In this document: positions 1 to 11,540 of the stretch, piece by piece
Numbering within the stretch: the first letter of the stretch is position 1
How the letters are laid out: every line of letters begins with the position of its first letter
Made by a program: the position numbers and the translations under genes
DNA from: Oenanthe sinensis
Taxonomy: Eukaryota; Streptophyta; Magnoliopsida; Apiales; Apiaceae
DNA length: 64,000 nt
Direction of reading: 5' to 3'
Assembly: GCA_028671895.1 (NCBI GenBank)
Contig: CM053802.1
Span: forward strand, 740,631 to 804,630
Notes under the pieces: model-generated
Seen by the model: only the letters and a program-made list of their open reading frames with translations
Databases searched by the model: none
What the model was told of the DNA's origin: nothing

Positions 1-282
1 TTACTTCTCTTTTGAAGTTAATACATTATTCCCATATATATTAGACTAGTGCTAGCTAATATATATATTAAAAATCTATACTATCCCTATTCCTTAATAT
101 TAATTAACGTCTTCAAAAAATGTAAGATTCTTTCCGGGAAAATGACAGTTTTTACACGTTTCTTTTATATCTTTGAATAAGTGAATAATTCGATCGAACT
201 CGTTATGAGGAAAACGCACTAGACAACTAGTAGCTCATATGACGGAATTAAGATTATCTAGCAATTGTTTTCCAATATATAT
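1..282. other. Intergenic sequence, no gene seen
   Basis: AT-rich plant intergenic DNA. No open frame resembling a protein family, no structural RNA and no clear repeat terminus is visible before the LTR element that starts at 283. Confidence 0.5.
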
Positions 283-846
283 TGATAATGCCTTCGGTCC
301 TCTAGTGGCCGGAATATTTCATTACCGGTAGTTTTTGGTAGGAAATGTGATGTAACTGTGAGTGTGGGTCCTGTAAAACAATACATGACCGGGCGTAGGG
401 GCCGTCAAGCACATCTAGCGTGAGAATGGCAACGGTTTCATAGAGGAATAGCCAATGAAATATATCAAAAATTATTTCTTATTGACTAAGTTTGAGAGTG
501 TTTATTTGTCTGAGTGCTTGTGTATGAATATGTGAGAGTGTGAATATGAGTATGTGTATAGAGTTTAGTGATACCTCCTTTTTTCTACCGGGTGGGAGAA
601 CTCTTCTCGTTTATACATTTGTTGTATGTTTTACCCATTTGTTACTTTTTTTTCTATCTTGTCAGTTGTCATGGGTGTTCATGTACACCACATATATATG
701 TCCTTACTTTTATACTTTTGGCATGTCTACTCATACATTTATGTCTCTATGATGTCCCTTTGTCCCTTCTAATATTACTTTCGATTTTTATCCCATGTGT
801 AATTGTTATATATCGGGTATTCTGGTCATGTAGGGGGGTAATATCA
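283..846 (+). repeat. Left LTR copy of the non-autonomous element
   Basis: 564 bp. It opens TGATAATGCC and closes ...TAATATCA. It aligns by eye to 1745-2349 over its whole length, including the shared stretches ending in 'gagtttgagag' and 'ttgtcagttgtcatgggtgtt'. Confidence 0.65.
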
Positions 847-923
847 TTTGCCCCCACTCCTTCAACTCACTTTATTGGATTGGATGAGTAAATAAAGATG
901 AAGTTGTTTTATGGTATAATTTA

Positions 924-1470
924 GAAGTTTGAATTTATTGGTGCTCTCCGGCATTATTGGCGGGTGAATACCCGACAATGATGATCTTGTAGTTGTTTTG
1001 GAACTTTTTGGTGTTGGGATGAGAAATTTGAAATTGTTGATACCCCCGACATTGTTGACGGATGAATACCCGGCAATGATGACCTTGCAGTTACTTCAGA
1101 ACTTTTTGGTGTTGGGTTGAGAAGTTTGAAGTTGTTGGTGCCCCTCGGCATTGTTGTCGGGTGAATACCTGGCAATGATGACCTTGTAGTTACTTCGAAA
1201 CTTTTTGGTGTTAAGTTGAGAAATTTGAAGTTGTTGGTGCCCCCGAGGTTGTTGGCGGGTGAATACCCAGCAGTGATGACTTTGTAGTTGTTTCGGAATT
1301 TTTTGGTGTTGGGTTGAGAAATTTGAAGTTGTTGATGCCCCCGTCATTGTTGGCGGATGAATACCCGGCAATGATGACCTTGTAGTTGCTTCGAAACTTC
1401 TTGGTGTTAAGTTGAGAAGTTTGAAGTTGTTGATTCCCCCTGGCGTTGTTGGCGTATAAGTACTTGAAGT
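924..1470 (+). repeat. Tandem repeat, ~98-99 bp unit, about 5.4 copies
   Basis: Units starting 'ga(a/g)(a/g)tttgaa' recur at 924, 1023, 1121, 1220, 1318 and 1416, giving periods of 99, 98, 99, 98 and 98. Each unit carries 'gaatacc' followed by 'caatgatga' and ends 'ttggtgtt...ttga'. The last unit decays after 'gttggcg' near 1452. The near-multiple of three explains spurious open frames on the minus strand. Confidence 0.85.
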
Positions 1471-1490
1471 TGAATATACTTAAAGTTGTT

Positions 1491-1720
1491 GGTAGTTGAT
1501 GCTCTCATTTGATGTAGGATGATCCAGATCAAAGTTTGTAGGGACTTTAAAATTCCTCAGGTAAAAACAATTAGATTGTGTACTTTTTTGGTAGTTGATG
1601 TCCTCCTTTGATGTAGGATGACCCAGATAAAAGTTTGTAGGAACTTTAAAAATCTTCAAGTAAAAGCAATTAGATAGTGGTCTCAATTGTTGGTAGTTGA
1701 TGCCCTCCTTTCAAAGAGAA
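1491..1720 (+). repeat. Second tandem repeat, ~100 bp unit, about 2.3 copies
   Basis: 'ggtagttgatg' recurs at 1491, 1590 and 1692. It is followed in the first two copies by 'tttgatgtaggatga' and a 'caattagat' end. Its sequence differs from the 924-1470 array but the period is nearly the same. Confidence 0.75.
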
Positions 1721-1744
1721 AAAGGCCCTCCTTCTAGCGCCAAA

Positions 1745-2349
1745 TGATAATGCCTTCAGTCCTCCGATGGCCGTAAAATATTCTCTTGCTAGTAGCTTTT
1801 GGCCAGAAATGTGGTATAGTTGCGAGTGTGGATCCTATAAAATAATGTCTGACCGGGGGTGGGGGCCGTCAAACACCTCCGCGTGAGAATGAGTAACAGT
1901 TTCATGGAGGAATAGCCGAGACAATATATCAAAAATTACTTTTTATTGACTGAGTTTGAGAGTATTTATTTGTCTGAGTGCTGGTGTATGAATATGTGAG
2001 ATTGTGAATATGAGTATGTGTATTTTTTTTCTTATTATGTGTGATATACCTTAGTCTTTTATAGAATTTAGTGATACCTCATTTTTCTGCTAAGTGAGAG
2101 AGCTTTTCTCTTTCATACGCTGGTTGTTTGTTTTACCCATTTATTACTTTTTTTTCTATCTTGTCAGTTGTCATGGGTGTTCCTGTACGTCACATACCTT
2201 TATCCTTATTTTTGTACTTTTGACATGTTTACTCAAATCTTTATGTCTCTATCTATCCATTTGTCATTTATAATGTTACTTTCAGCTTTTATCCCGTGTA
2301 TAATTGCTATATACCGGGTATTCCGACCCCGTGAATGGGGGTACTATCA
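1745..2349 (+). repeat. Right LTR copy of the non-autonomous element
   Basis: 605 bp. It opens TGATAATGCC and closes ...TACTATCA, and is followed by TGTAT as the probable degenerate target duplicate. Confidence 0.65.
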
Positions 2350-3188
2350 TGTATATATATTTATTTATTTATATTTATATGCTAATAACGTATATTTATA
2401 TGCTATATACTGGGATCGGATCTAGATGGATAAAATGGCACTATGCCCAAATATTACTTTGGCCGAACCTGTAGTTGTAGTAATGATTTTTTTTTTTGCT
2501 AAGTAATGAATTTTGATATCTTGACCCCGAACATGAGCAAGTTTGTATCACAGAGGGACCATGCTTCGAGTAATAGTTTTACGCCCACTGCCTATGGGAA
2601 ACAACATATACAGCTCTAGCTTTTATACATTTATTTTTTGTGCATGCAAGCATAATAGGCAAGTGATCAATGGTAGAATCTGTTCGAAGTTAATTTAACT
2701 CCAGTTTCAACTGATTTTCAGAAATCGATAAAAATAAAAAATCTCAATCTTGATATATCAATTTGGACTCTAAATCAAGCACAACTTTTTTAAACCCGCC
2801 GCTGCAGAAATAAGGTAGGTCTGCCTAGTGTTAATTACAGGTTGGCACGAGGGTGGGAGAAAAGTAGAATAAACAAAGGTTCCCCTGTGCAATAACACTG
2901 GAAGACAGATTGGCATCATGGCATGGGTGTGTTTGTAACATGTAAGATGCCACCCCACCCCAATCCCAATTACTATATGATATGATTAACGGTGTTGTTT
3001 AGTTCAGAATTATTATGAACCTAGGTACCAACTAAAAGCAGGTTTAACCAAACCTTTACGATGTATTTTTATTAAAACAAAAGTCAATCTCTCAAAGTCA
3101 AATATTAATTATACTTTGTGTCTATTGGCATCTGTCTGGAGTCCCTTAAAAAGAGTAAAAAAACATTTTTTTTAAATTTATAAATTAT
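2350..3188. other. Intergenic sequence, no gene seen
   Basis: No supported gene. The only open frames are short and unlike any family I know. Confidence 0.5.
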
Positions 3189-3190
3189 TA

Positions 3191-3448
3191 CTCTCTCCGT
3201 CCCACTTCAAGTGTTTTATTTGACTTTTCAATAGTTAAATTTAATTAATTTTAACCGAAAATTTAAAACATATATATTTAAAATTTTCAAAATCTGAAAC
3301 GTACATTTTAAAGAAAATTATATAAACTTTTCAATGATATATATTTTTAATTTTTTTAATTATATAATATATGTAATATTTGGTCAAATTTTAAAAAAAA
3401 TTGACCATTAAAAAATCAAATCAGTCATTTAAAGTGGGATCGAGGGAG
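3191..3448. mobile_element. Stowaway-type MITE
   Basis: 258 bp. The left end CTCTCTCCGTCCCACTT and the right end (read inward) CTCCCTCGATCCCACTT are the Stowaway inverted repeat. TA dinucleotides at 3189-3190 and 3449-3450 are the expected Tc1/mariner target duplication. It has no coding capacity. Confidence 0.85.
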
Positions 3449-3537
3449 TAATAAAATAAGTCAAATGACTGAATGAGTTTAAATTAACCATTTTCATTCT
3501 TGATGAAATTAATGACAGGGTTGTTTTGAAATTTTAG

Positions 3538-5335
3538 AAGCATCTTCAACCGCCTCTCTGTACTAGCTACCAAGTCCAAAAATAAAGAGTCACTCGTGTT
3601 AGAGTTCTAACAGACTCTTAAAGACTCTCTAAATTGTTAAGAGCAAGTCTAACTGTATTCCTAAATGAGCTCCTAAGCTCAAAATTAAGGAATGTGACAT
3701 AAAATACAACTTCAACAGTATTCTAGTCTTTTAGTGATTTCCTAAATCACTAAGATATTTTAAATTTTATTAGACATGTCCTATTAATAAGGATACTCTA
3801 GGATATCCCAGTCAATAAAAAAGGGTTAAGGAGTGAAAAAACTCTTGTGTTTTATGCGTAGGAGCTCATATGATTTAATAAGGCTCAAATAAGCCCTTCA
3901 AATTAAAACTAATGATTCAATATAGTCCATCTAGTTAGTTTTTCTTAACTACGGTTAGAAATATTATTAAATATCTAATTACATTAATATAAATATATAT
4001 ACATACATATATATCTTATATTATTAATTTTTTATTAATAACATTATTATTTATAAATTAATATGTTTTTTATATAATTGATTTTTATTAAATAATTCTA
4101 TAAAATAATAAATAAGTTGTTAACCAGTATTAATGTATGTATATACTTTTTTTATTACTTAACTATTAATTTTTAACATTTAAACATTTACACGTTAGTT
4201 TGTATTTTACTTTTAAATTTTACTTACTCGACGAATATATATATATATTTTTAATAATTAACTAAATATGAGTGACATTTTAATATTAAATTATAATACA
4301 TACAAACACACACACTTACTTACATACATATATAGATGTATATAGACAAATATGCACAATTTCTTACATTTCGTATAATATACGAATTTGTTTTTAATAT
4401 TTATTATTTTTACTTTAATATTGTACTTATATTATTAGAATTAATTTTTATATCTATGATTTTAATTTATTTATAATCTTGTATAGAAATACTTTTATAT
4501 AATTTTTCACATATTTTATATGTGTTCGTGTTTAAAAAATATAAAATTTATATATTTTATTTAAAGATAAGTTTTAATTAGAATATATTTTTTTATATAT
4601 ATTTTTTCGTGTAACAATATTGTTACGATATACATGAATATTAACGTCATAATATTAAAATTAAAATATTTTGATATATTTTTAAAATAGTAATGTCACA
4701 ATATATATGAATATAGTAATTTTCTAACCATAGTTAAGAAAAACTAATTAGATAGTCTGTATTGAACCATTAGTTTTAATTTTTTGGGCTTATTTGAGTC
4801 TTTATTAAACCACATGGACTTATCCGCTATTAAGCCTAAACCACAAGGGTTTTTCCGCTCCTTAACCTAATAAAAATTTCATTTACCTCTCTTTTCACAC
4901 CTCTTTTCTCTTTCTTCTTTTTTAAGATCAACTACATTCAAATTTATTATAATAATAATAATATGAAATGAATATAGGAGATATTGTTAGAGTTGACATG
5001 TAAAATATACTCCTAAATCACTAGAATGTATTATTTTATAATATTTATAGGGAATGAACTAAGACACTGTTAGACTTATTCTAAGAGTCTCTTCTCTCTA
5101 CTCAAACTTAGGAGCTCAAACATGACTCTTAACTTAATATTTACTAATAAAATATTCATTACCTCCCATTCTTTTTCTATTTTTCCCTCTCTTTTTGTGA
5201 ATCAAATATAAACAGAGAGTCGGTATAAAAAATATTATTGGAGTTAACACTCTTAAATATATGTTAAATCACTAGAAACATGATATTTTATATTATATTT
5301 AAGAATCAATTAGAATTATGCCGGAGATGCTCTTG
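3538..5335. mobile_element. Outer shell of nested terminal-inverted-repeat elements
   Basis: The left edge reads 'agcatcttcaacc' and the right edge reads inward as 'agagcatctccggcat', an imperfect inverted pair of the kind seen at MITE ends. A second imperfect inverted pair lies inside it: 'aagtctaactgt' near 3655, and 'aagtctaacagt' read inward from about 5079. The clearer element at 3823-4868 sits inside both. Boundaries are approximate and the superfamily is undetermined. Confidence 0.4.
3823..4868. mobile_element. Long-TIR element, possibly Mutator-like, non-autonomous
   Basis: The left end GGGTTAAGGAG and the right end (read inward) AGGTTAAGGAG begin inverted arms of roughly 140 bp. The arms include 'aaataagccc' on the left against 'gggcttattt' on the right, and 'ctaactag' counterparts further in. 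The flanking 9-mers AATAAAAAA (3814-3822) and AATAAAAAT (4869-4877) match at 8 of 9 bases, as expected for a Mutator-type duplication, although the site is low-complexity. The interior is AT-rich with no coding frame. Confidence 0.55.
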
Positions 5336-5650
5336 AGATAAAAGAACGGATTTACTGCGTGATTATGGTGACAAGTACTAGTGTAATAATAGCACAGGAG
5401 TACAAGTGAAGGAAAAGCGTGTGCTCTTCTTAATTTACCTTGTACAACTGCCTTAGCATACACGTCATTCCAGCTTCTACTACACAAAGAAACAGAGATT
5501 GAATGAAGCAAGCAGCTGCACACACGCACACAATAAATGTTACGTAAGACCAAAAAAGGTTAGGTAAGAGTGAGAGCCAGTGAGGGTGGGCGTCTAATTT
5601 ACACAACTCATCCATCAGACAGCAACACTTGGAAATTAATAAATATGACC

Positions 5651-5746
<96 letters not shown>

Positions 5747-6957
5747 TATATATATTCTCCCGCCCTCTATTTTCTGCTCTGGTTTCTACTTGAAATGAAA
5801 ACTACTTCCCACCGACGCTACCTAGCTCGACTATGATTGCCACTGTTTCTGCCCCTTACCATATAGGAGTATAAAATATACCAATAACATTGACATATAT
5901 GCTTCGGTTAAATTGTGCTCTCTGTTGACTTGCTGCTATACCATATGTCAATATTGTATTACAATTCATAAGTATGAAATATATGTATTAATTATGAGTA
6001 CATTTTATAGATTAGATCATGAATATGTGAAATATAAACTTAATTAATATTAACATTAACATTAACAAAAATATTGATACTATTTGTTCAATTCCTGGAT
6101 AAACTCAACACGTTTCAAGACCAGTACTGTTATGAGTCTTAAAATAAAATTCAAAAGTGCTCACAATTAACAATTGGTAATGTACTGAAAAAACCCACAA
6201 TTGGTATGTTTTAATTGATGGTATTTGTTTGTGTAAATAGAAGAAGTCCATTTCATTTATAGAAAAACAATAACAATTTGAGCAAATTATCAAAATAATA
6301 ATAATAATAATAATTTGAGCACTCACTTTTTGATAAACACGGATTTGAAATTTTATAAGACGGCATTTATTTCATGTGAAAATATATTCATTTGTGATAT
6401 TTGGAATCGAACCGAAATTCAGGCTAGCTGTACTCTGCGGTATGAGTGAATGTATATCTCTAATTTCTCCTCTCCGGACTCCATCCTCCAGGTACGGGCG
6501 TGAACGTGCAAGTTGACACTTGACAATGCAACAAACCAACGCAACAATTTTCCTTGGCTTATGAAAAACCAGCATTACAACTTGCTTAGCCTAGCCAGCT
6601 AGCACCACCCGCCAAGCCCACTACATTACAACTCTCATTTTACTACATCCATCGCCATGCAAGTATGCAACTAAACTCCAAATCCTTACACAACATCACC
6701 AGTTCACCACTCACCACATTATTATCATTCCATTTTAAAAACAACTAATCTACCTACATCCATTTAATAATATATGCATGTTTAAATTCAATATTTACCC
6801 ATCAAATTAACATAATAAACCTGTCTATAGTATTATATATCACATCACCCGTCACCATTACATAAAAAGAATAGAGTCAAAAGCATCAAAATAAAATGAA
6901 CATGCAAAAAAAAACAGAGAATCAAATCAACTAATCACACCTAGTTTAGCATCAACA
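5336..6957. other. Intergenic sequence downstream of the NHL gene
   Basis: It contains the (AT)n tract at 5654-5738 and otherwise no supported gene. The part nearest 6957 probably includes the 3' untranslated region of the NHL gene, which reads toward it. Confidence 0.5.
5654..5738. repeat. (AT)n microsatellite
   Basis: About 42 uninterrupted AT units, followed after 'cac' by a further short run to about 5755. The long Tyr-Ile frames it creates on both strands are artefacts. Confidence 0.97.
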
Positions 6958-7740
6958 TTATCCCACCGTCCATTTCCAGATCTTAATCCTCAGATCCACC
7001 TTACACTTGGCATTCGCCGTCGCAGCCACCGTCGGCGACTTTCCGGCCGGCAAATTCGCTTTAATTCCGCTACAATTCACTCTAATTCCGACCTTCTTAC
7101 TCTTCATTCCCCCAACTTTCACTTTTACCTTGGTATCCAACTCGATATACAACGGCAAGCTCTTCTTATTCTTCAACGCCGCTCCGTCAACGCTCTCGCC
7201 TCCGCTAGTCAACGTGGCTCTCAGCACCGTCGTATTCTTACCGCCGTGAGTGAACGCGGGAAACGCACCGTTACCTAAATTAACGCCGTTAGAGGTGATC
7301 AAGACATTAATTGGATTGTAAACGAAGGTGATCTTCTTGTTAGGGTTTCGACAAGTGACGGTGAGATCGAACTTTGACGTCAGATGCGACGATGACGTGA
7401 GATTGAATTGAGTGATTTTGAGTGATGTGAGAGTGTAGGTAGGGCGGTGGGGCCGGTAGAGGAGGTAGAGAACGCCGCCGGTGGCGGCGGCGAGGAAGAT
7501 GAGGATGATTAATATGAGAGTTGTCCAGAGACAGCAGGAGCAGCAGAGGCTTCGCCGGCGACGATCATGGTACGGTGTTGGACGGTAGGCTGGCCGGTTG
7601 GCGTTGTAGACTTGTGCTTTGGTTGCCGGAAATGATGGATTGGTGGCGGCGGTGGTTTTGGTGGCGGTGGAGACGCCGTTGGCGGTGGAGACGCCGTTGG
7701 CGGTGGTGGTGGGTTTAGAGGGGAAAACTCTGTCAGTCAT
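6958..7740 (-). CDS. NDR1/HIN1-like (NHL, LEA-2 family) membrane protein
   Basis: Intronless gene of 260 residues. I chose the ATG at 7740 because it gives MTDRVFPSKP, the usual opening of NHL6/NHL25-type proteins; an upstream in-frame ATG would add only 13 atypical residues. Layout: a basic, Pro/Ser/Thr-rich cytosolic N-terminus containing YNANRPAY and an arginine run; a Cys-rich patch (CCSCC) leading into one transmembrane helix near residues 80-105 that ends GGVLYLLYRP; then a LEA-2 domain with the family signatures VTCRNPNKKI and an IWKW-type C-terminus. Members of the family are plasma-membrane proteins linked to pathogen and stress responses. Two near-identical copies of an 18-nt unit (encoding GVSTAN) lie near 7670-7710. 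Which NHL paralogue it is cannot be settled from the sequence. Confidence 0.92.
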   Translation of the reverse strand: MTDRVFPSKPTTTANGVSTANGVSTATKTTAATNPSFPATKAQVYNANRPAYRPTPYHDRRRRSLCCSCCLWTTLILIILIFLAAATGGVLYLLYRPHRPTYTLTSLKITQFNLTSSSHLTSKFDLTVTCRNPNKKITFVYNPINVLITSNGVNLGNGAFPAFTHGGKNTTVLRATLTSGGESVDGAALKNKKSLPLYIELDTKVKVKVGGMKSKKVGIRVNCSGIKANLPAGKSPTVAATANAKCKVDLRIKIWKWTVG

Positions 7741-7797
7741 GGTTGAGAAGTCTATAATATGGATAGTGTATATGTACAAATTATAGACAGTGTAGCA

Positions 7798-7805
7798 TTT
7801 ATATA
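7798..7805 (-). promoter_or_regulatory. Probable TATA box of the NHL gene
   Basis: On the minus strand the sequence reads TATATAAA, 58 nt upstream of the ATG at 7740. This spacing would leave a short 5' leader. Confidence 0.5.
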
Positions 7806-7846
7806 GTTTATATAATTAGGAGGGGTTGTGGGGGGAGAGAGACCTT

Positions 7847-8027
7847 ACCGTCCCAATTTATGCTGTTATTTTTTGTGATTAAATTTTAATTATTAATTAT
7901 TAATTTAAAATTTTAAAAAATTGAAAATTACATTTTAAAATAAATTATATACACTTTCTAATATATGTAATCTTCAATCAAAATTAAGTTAATTTATCCA
8001 TAAAAATCAAATAAAACAACTAAATTG
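7847..8027. mobile_element. Decayed MITE-like inverted repeat upstream of the NHL gene
   Basis: The left arm CCGTCCCAATTTATGCTGTT pairs imperfectly with the right arm, which reads inward as GGTTCCAATTTAGTTGTT. The size and the 'CCGTCCC' edge resemble a worn Stowaway copy, but the outermost bases are lost. Confidence 0.45.
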
Positions 8028-10660
8028 GAACCAAGAAATACTTTTTAACTCTACCGCGGTTCTTTATTCGAGTGCTTGCTTTACCAGGAAACCAAATAAT
8101 CTTTGCCAACTTTTTATTTTATTTTAATTATTTGATTTAATTTCTTGTTCTACTTAATGCTGATTGGATATAAGATAAGAACAAATAATATCTCACTTTC
8201 GTCCCGATGAATATTTAATTTCAAGAAATTATATTTCACAATTTTAGATAATTTATTTGTAAATAAATAATGTAATTATCACATATTTTCTATTTTTTTT
8301 GAAAGCAATCTCATATTTTCTATTGATATGTGATTCGGGGTGCATGACTAATTTAATTTAATCCACCGGTATTATGCATAATATTAGGCAGATATAATGG
8401 GTGACAGATAATGATTCTTTAGAAATTTCCATACACCGTTAGATTCCAATACATGGAAACGATTGTCAGTCTCCTATCATATCAGTTGTTTTTTATGTAA
8501 CATTTTCAATGGTTTTATTATTATCAACCAAATTAACATATTGTTTTATTCTAATGAACCATGTATATATAAATTAATATAGTCAACATGCAGTGCAAGT
8601 GTGTAATATCTATGGGATTTGGTTTTATTGGACATAAAAATTTTAAGTGTATATATTTCATAAAGAATTTTGAATTTTAAAATTTTGACGTATTTAAATA
8701 GAATTTTAATTCAATAATATCTATTTTCAAAATTTTAAGCATATTTAAAGAGAGAGTTCTTCTAAATAATTTATTATCACTCATTTTTTAATAAATAAAT
8801 TTAAAAAAATAAAAATATATATATTGTATTATCATACATATTAATAAAAATATAACATAAATAAAATATTTATTTAAATCAAAATAATGAATAATTTCTT
8901 TCTTTTTTTCAAAAGAAACATAAATTACGAAACGAGAATGGATGAGAGAAAATAAGGAGTTGCTTGGAGTTGGGTCTAATTTCAAATTTATCGTTCAAGT
9001 CCCCCCTAACTATGAGTTTCGAACTCGCTTTATGTCACTGAATAAAGACTTAAAATACTTATTGGGCCACGTTCTCTCATATTTCGGGAACATAAGCGCT
9101 TCCATTTCTAGAATGTATTGTGTACAAGATTTCTGTAGTTCTGTGTGGTAGTGATGTCTGCACATTTGATCAAGTATAATACTGTTGGGTGTGACAGTGT
9201 CCAAACTTTCTTTTTTACGTCCCCTTCTTTATGTAATTTTATTATTTTAATTCTCGACAAAGAATCCCCACCTAATTCCTCCGTTTCCGGTCACTGCCGC
9301 CGTCGATTACGGCGGTTCCGGACACTACCAAGCCCCACCTCCGATTTACAACCTCCATCTACACAATCTAATACAAAAACAATAAATCCAATTCAATTAA
9401 ACATCATCTAAATTAAGATCGTGGTCTGCTATGTGATTTCACCGCGTGTGGTCTTTGGGCAGGTAACTGAATGTGATAGATGGGGTTATTCTATAAAGGT
9501 ACAATATCATTATTCAATTTAATAAAATATGTTTTATCCACGTACACATCTCTTAAACTCTAAAATTACATTATAAATTTATATGCATTTGTTCTTTTTC
9601 ATAAAATATTATTTGTTTGACTCGAGTTTGTTGCTTAATTATGGTTGATTATATTCGAGAGATTTATAAATTTTTGTATATTTGTTACTTTTATGTGTCT
9701 TTTTCACGTCTACAAGTGTTCGTTGATTCATTTTATTTAGAAACCTGATGTATGATTTGTTTCTTGTTTCTTCAGGTCTTAATCAAAATTTCGATTATAC
9801 TCTTAGTATCAATTTTTTGTGTTCTCTTTCGTCGATCATGAAATGTATTTAATTTAAATGTCTATATCATTTTATAATTAATATATCATTTTAACATCAA
9901 ATATTTGTAAACGTGATCCTTCCATGTGTTCATACAGCTATATTTGATTATCAAAAATTCGTTCCGTGATTGATTCTCATTTACGTGTATTAATAATGTG
10001 CATTAAATATGACAGTTTTGGTTAGACTTTTTGAAATTTTATTTATTAATTTTTAAGTTATGACTTTAATTTACATTTACTTGTTTATCTATTGTTTAAA
10101 ATGGTATCGTTATAAGTGTTATCTTTTATTTTTAAAATGAGTTTTGAATGTATACTTTTAATTATCATCCGTGAATTACTTTATCATTTTATAAAAATGG
10201 CAGTAGCTAATTCATTTTTAAATGATCTTGTTTAATTTTCTTTTATTAGTTTTAATTATATCATGTGAGGTCCTTGAATTATCAGTTATAATTTTAAATC
10301 GGTAATTGACTCCTTGTATTTTAATTTTGGTGTTTCTTATTTTTTTTGACAAAGATATGCTTATTGGTATATGGATTGTATCATACTACAATAGGCAATG
10401 AAAGGAGTTCCTTTCATAAAAAAAGTTATTATGTAATCATCGGACATGCAAAGATGATTATGGAAATTTAGATAATAAATCTTTAATATCCAGAAGAAAA
10501 CACCCTTATGGAACATTACGTCCCAACATCGTGCAAATAATAAAAACTAAAAGACATAAATTAGAAATAAAACAAAAAAAAGTATATAATATTATATAAT
10601 TAAATAATAAATACTATATACGGTAATAAGATATTAATAAAAATATAGGTATATAATTAA
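8028..10660. other. Intergenic sequence, no gene seen
   Basis: Mostly AT-rich. A less AT-rich patch around 9260-9480 holds a short open frame without recognisable homology. It could be a transcript leader or a non-coding RNA, but nothing supports either. Confidence 0.45.
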
Positions 10661-10663
10661 GCT

Positions 10664-11540
10664 AGCCAAAAGGGACCCTTTTGGTTAGATATCAATTTTA
10701 AAAAATAAATAAAGTATAAATTTTAAAATCAAAGAAAGATCTGTTATAAAGCACATAAAAAGTCATTAATAATACATAAACACAACCTTATATGGTCAAC
10801 AAGACATTATATATGGTACTCCCTTATATGCACAAAAAACCATCATATATGACACACAACTCGTTAAATAAGGTAAATAACATCCATATAATTAACAAAA
10901 AATTATCAATTCAATTTAATATATACAATTAACTGGCATATTTGTAAATACTACCAATATTGTCATTCAAAATTGAAAAAAAACAATAGTTATTGTCTTT
11001 TAAAACAATAACCAACTTTTATTATATCTCTACGATTAACTATTACATTTGAAAAAGATTAAAACATTTCATACAAAAATAAAAGAAAATAAAAGATGAC
11101 AATTAGCTACAATAAATAACATTTGTGGAATATTAAAAGTCTTATATAATGTATTTTGTGTACGTACTTCAAATAAAGTATTTTGTGTTTGATTAGATTT
11201 CAAGGAATTACAGGTAGTGTGTTAGTTAATTTTCAGTTTTAAATGAATGGTTAATTATGGTTATATATATGTTTTATATTTTATTTAATGATTTTTGTGT
11301 TATATTTGATGACTTTTTGTGCCTATATAAGGGAGTGTCATGTATGATGACTTTTTTTTTTACCATATTTGAGAAGTAGTAACATATTATAGTATGTTGA
11401 TTATTATATATTATATGTGGAGTTAGTTTTTAAAATTTTAATGTAAGTTATTAGTAGTATATTATAAATATTTATAATATTTTTTAAATTTTATTTAAAT
11501 TAGTGTCTAATCAAAAGGATTCTCCTTTGATTAGAGTTTA
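10664..11540. mobile_element. Long inverted-repeat MITE-like element
   Basis: The left edge 'ccaaaagggacccttttgg' and the right edge, read inward as 'tcaaaggagaatccttttga', are similar inverted sequences, each itself partly palindromic. Further in, 'actcccttatatgcacaaaaa' near 10820 matches the reverse complement of 11310-11345. There is no transposase frame. The target duplication is not clear, so superfamily and exact ends are open. Confidence 0.55.

Larger units (their letters stand above)
283..2349 (+). mobile_element. Old non-autonomous LTR retroelement with tandem-repeat core
   Basis: Two direct copies that both open with TGATAATGCC (283-846 and 1745-2349) flank about 900 bp of internal DNA. 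Each copy starts TGATA and ends TATCA, the TG...CA termini of an LTR. The flanking 5-mers are TATAT (278-282) and TGTAT (2350-2354), a target-site duplication with one mismatch. The left copy lacks about 40 bp present near 2015-2060 in the right copy, and the copies differ by many substitutions, so the insertion is old. The interior has no gag, protease, reverse transcriptase or integrase; it consists mostly of two ~99 bp tandem repeat families. I did not see a convincing primer-binding site. It is best described as a TRIM/LARD-like non-autonomous element of unknown superfamily. Confidence 0.65.

Noticed and set aside
954..1371. Overlapping minus-strand frames with repeated PGIHP...FTRQ segments
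   Set aside because: They follow from the ~99 bp tandem repeat; the period drifts between 98 and 99 so no single frame is maintained, and there is no start or splice context.
5430..5836. Open frames on both strands dominated by Tyr-Ile repeats
   Set aside because: They are produced by the (AT)n microsatellite and have no family features.
9145..9411. 88-codon frame in the less AT-rich patch near 9.3 kb
   Set aside because: No recognisable domain, no downstream exon in phase that I could identify, and low-complexity ending.
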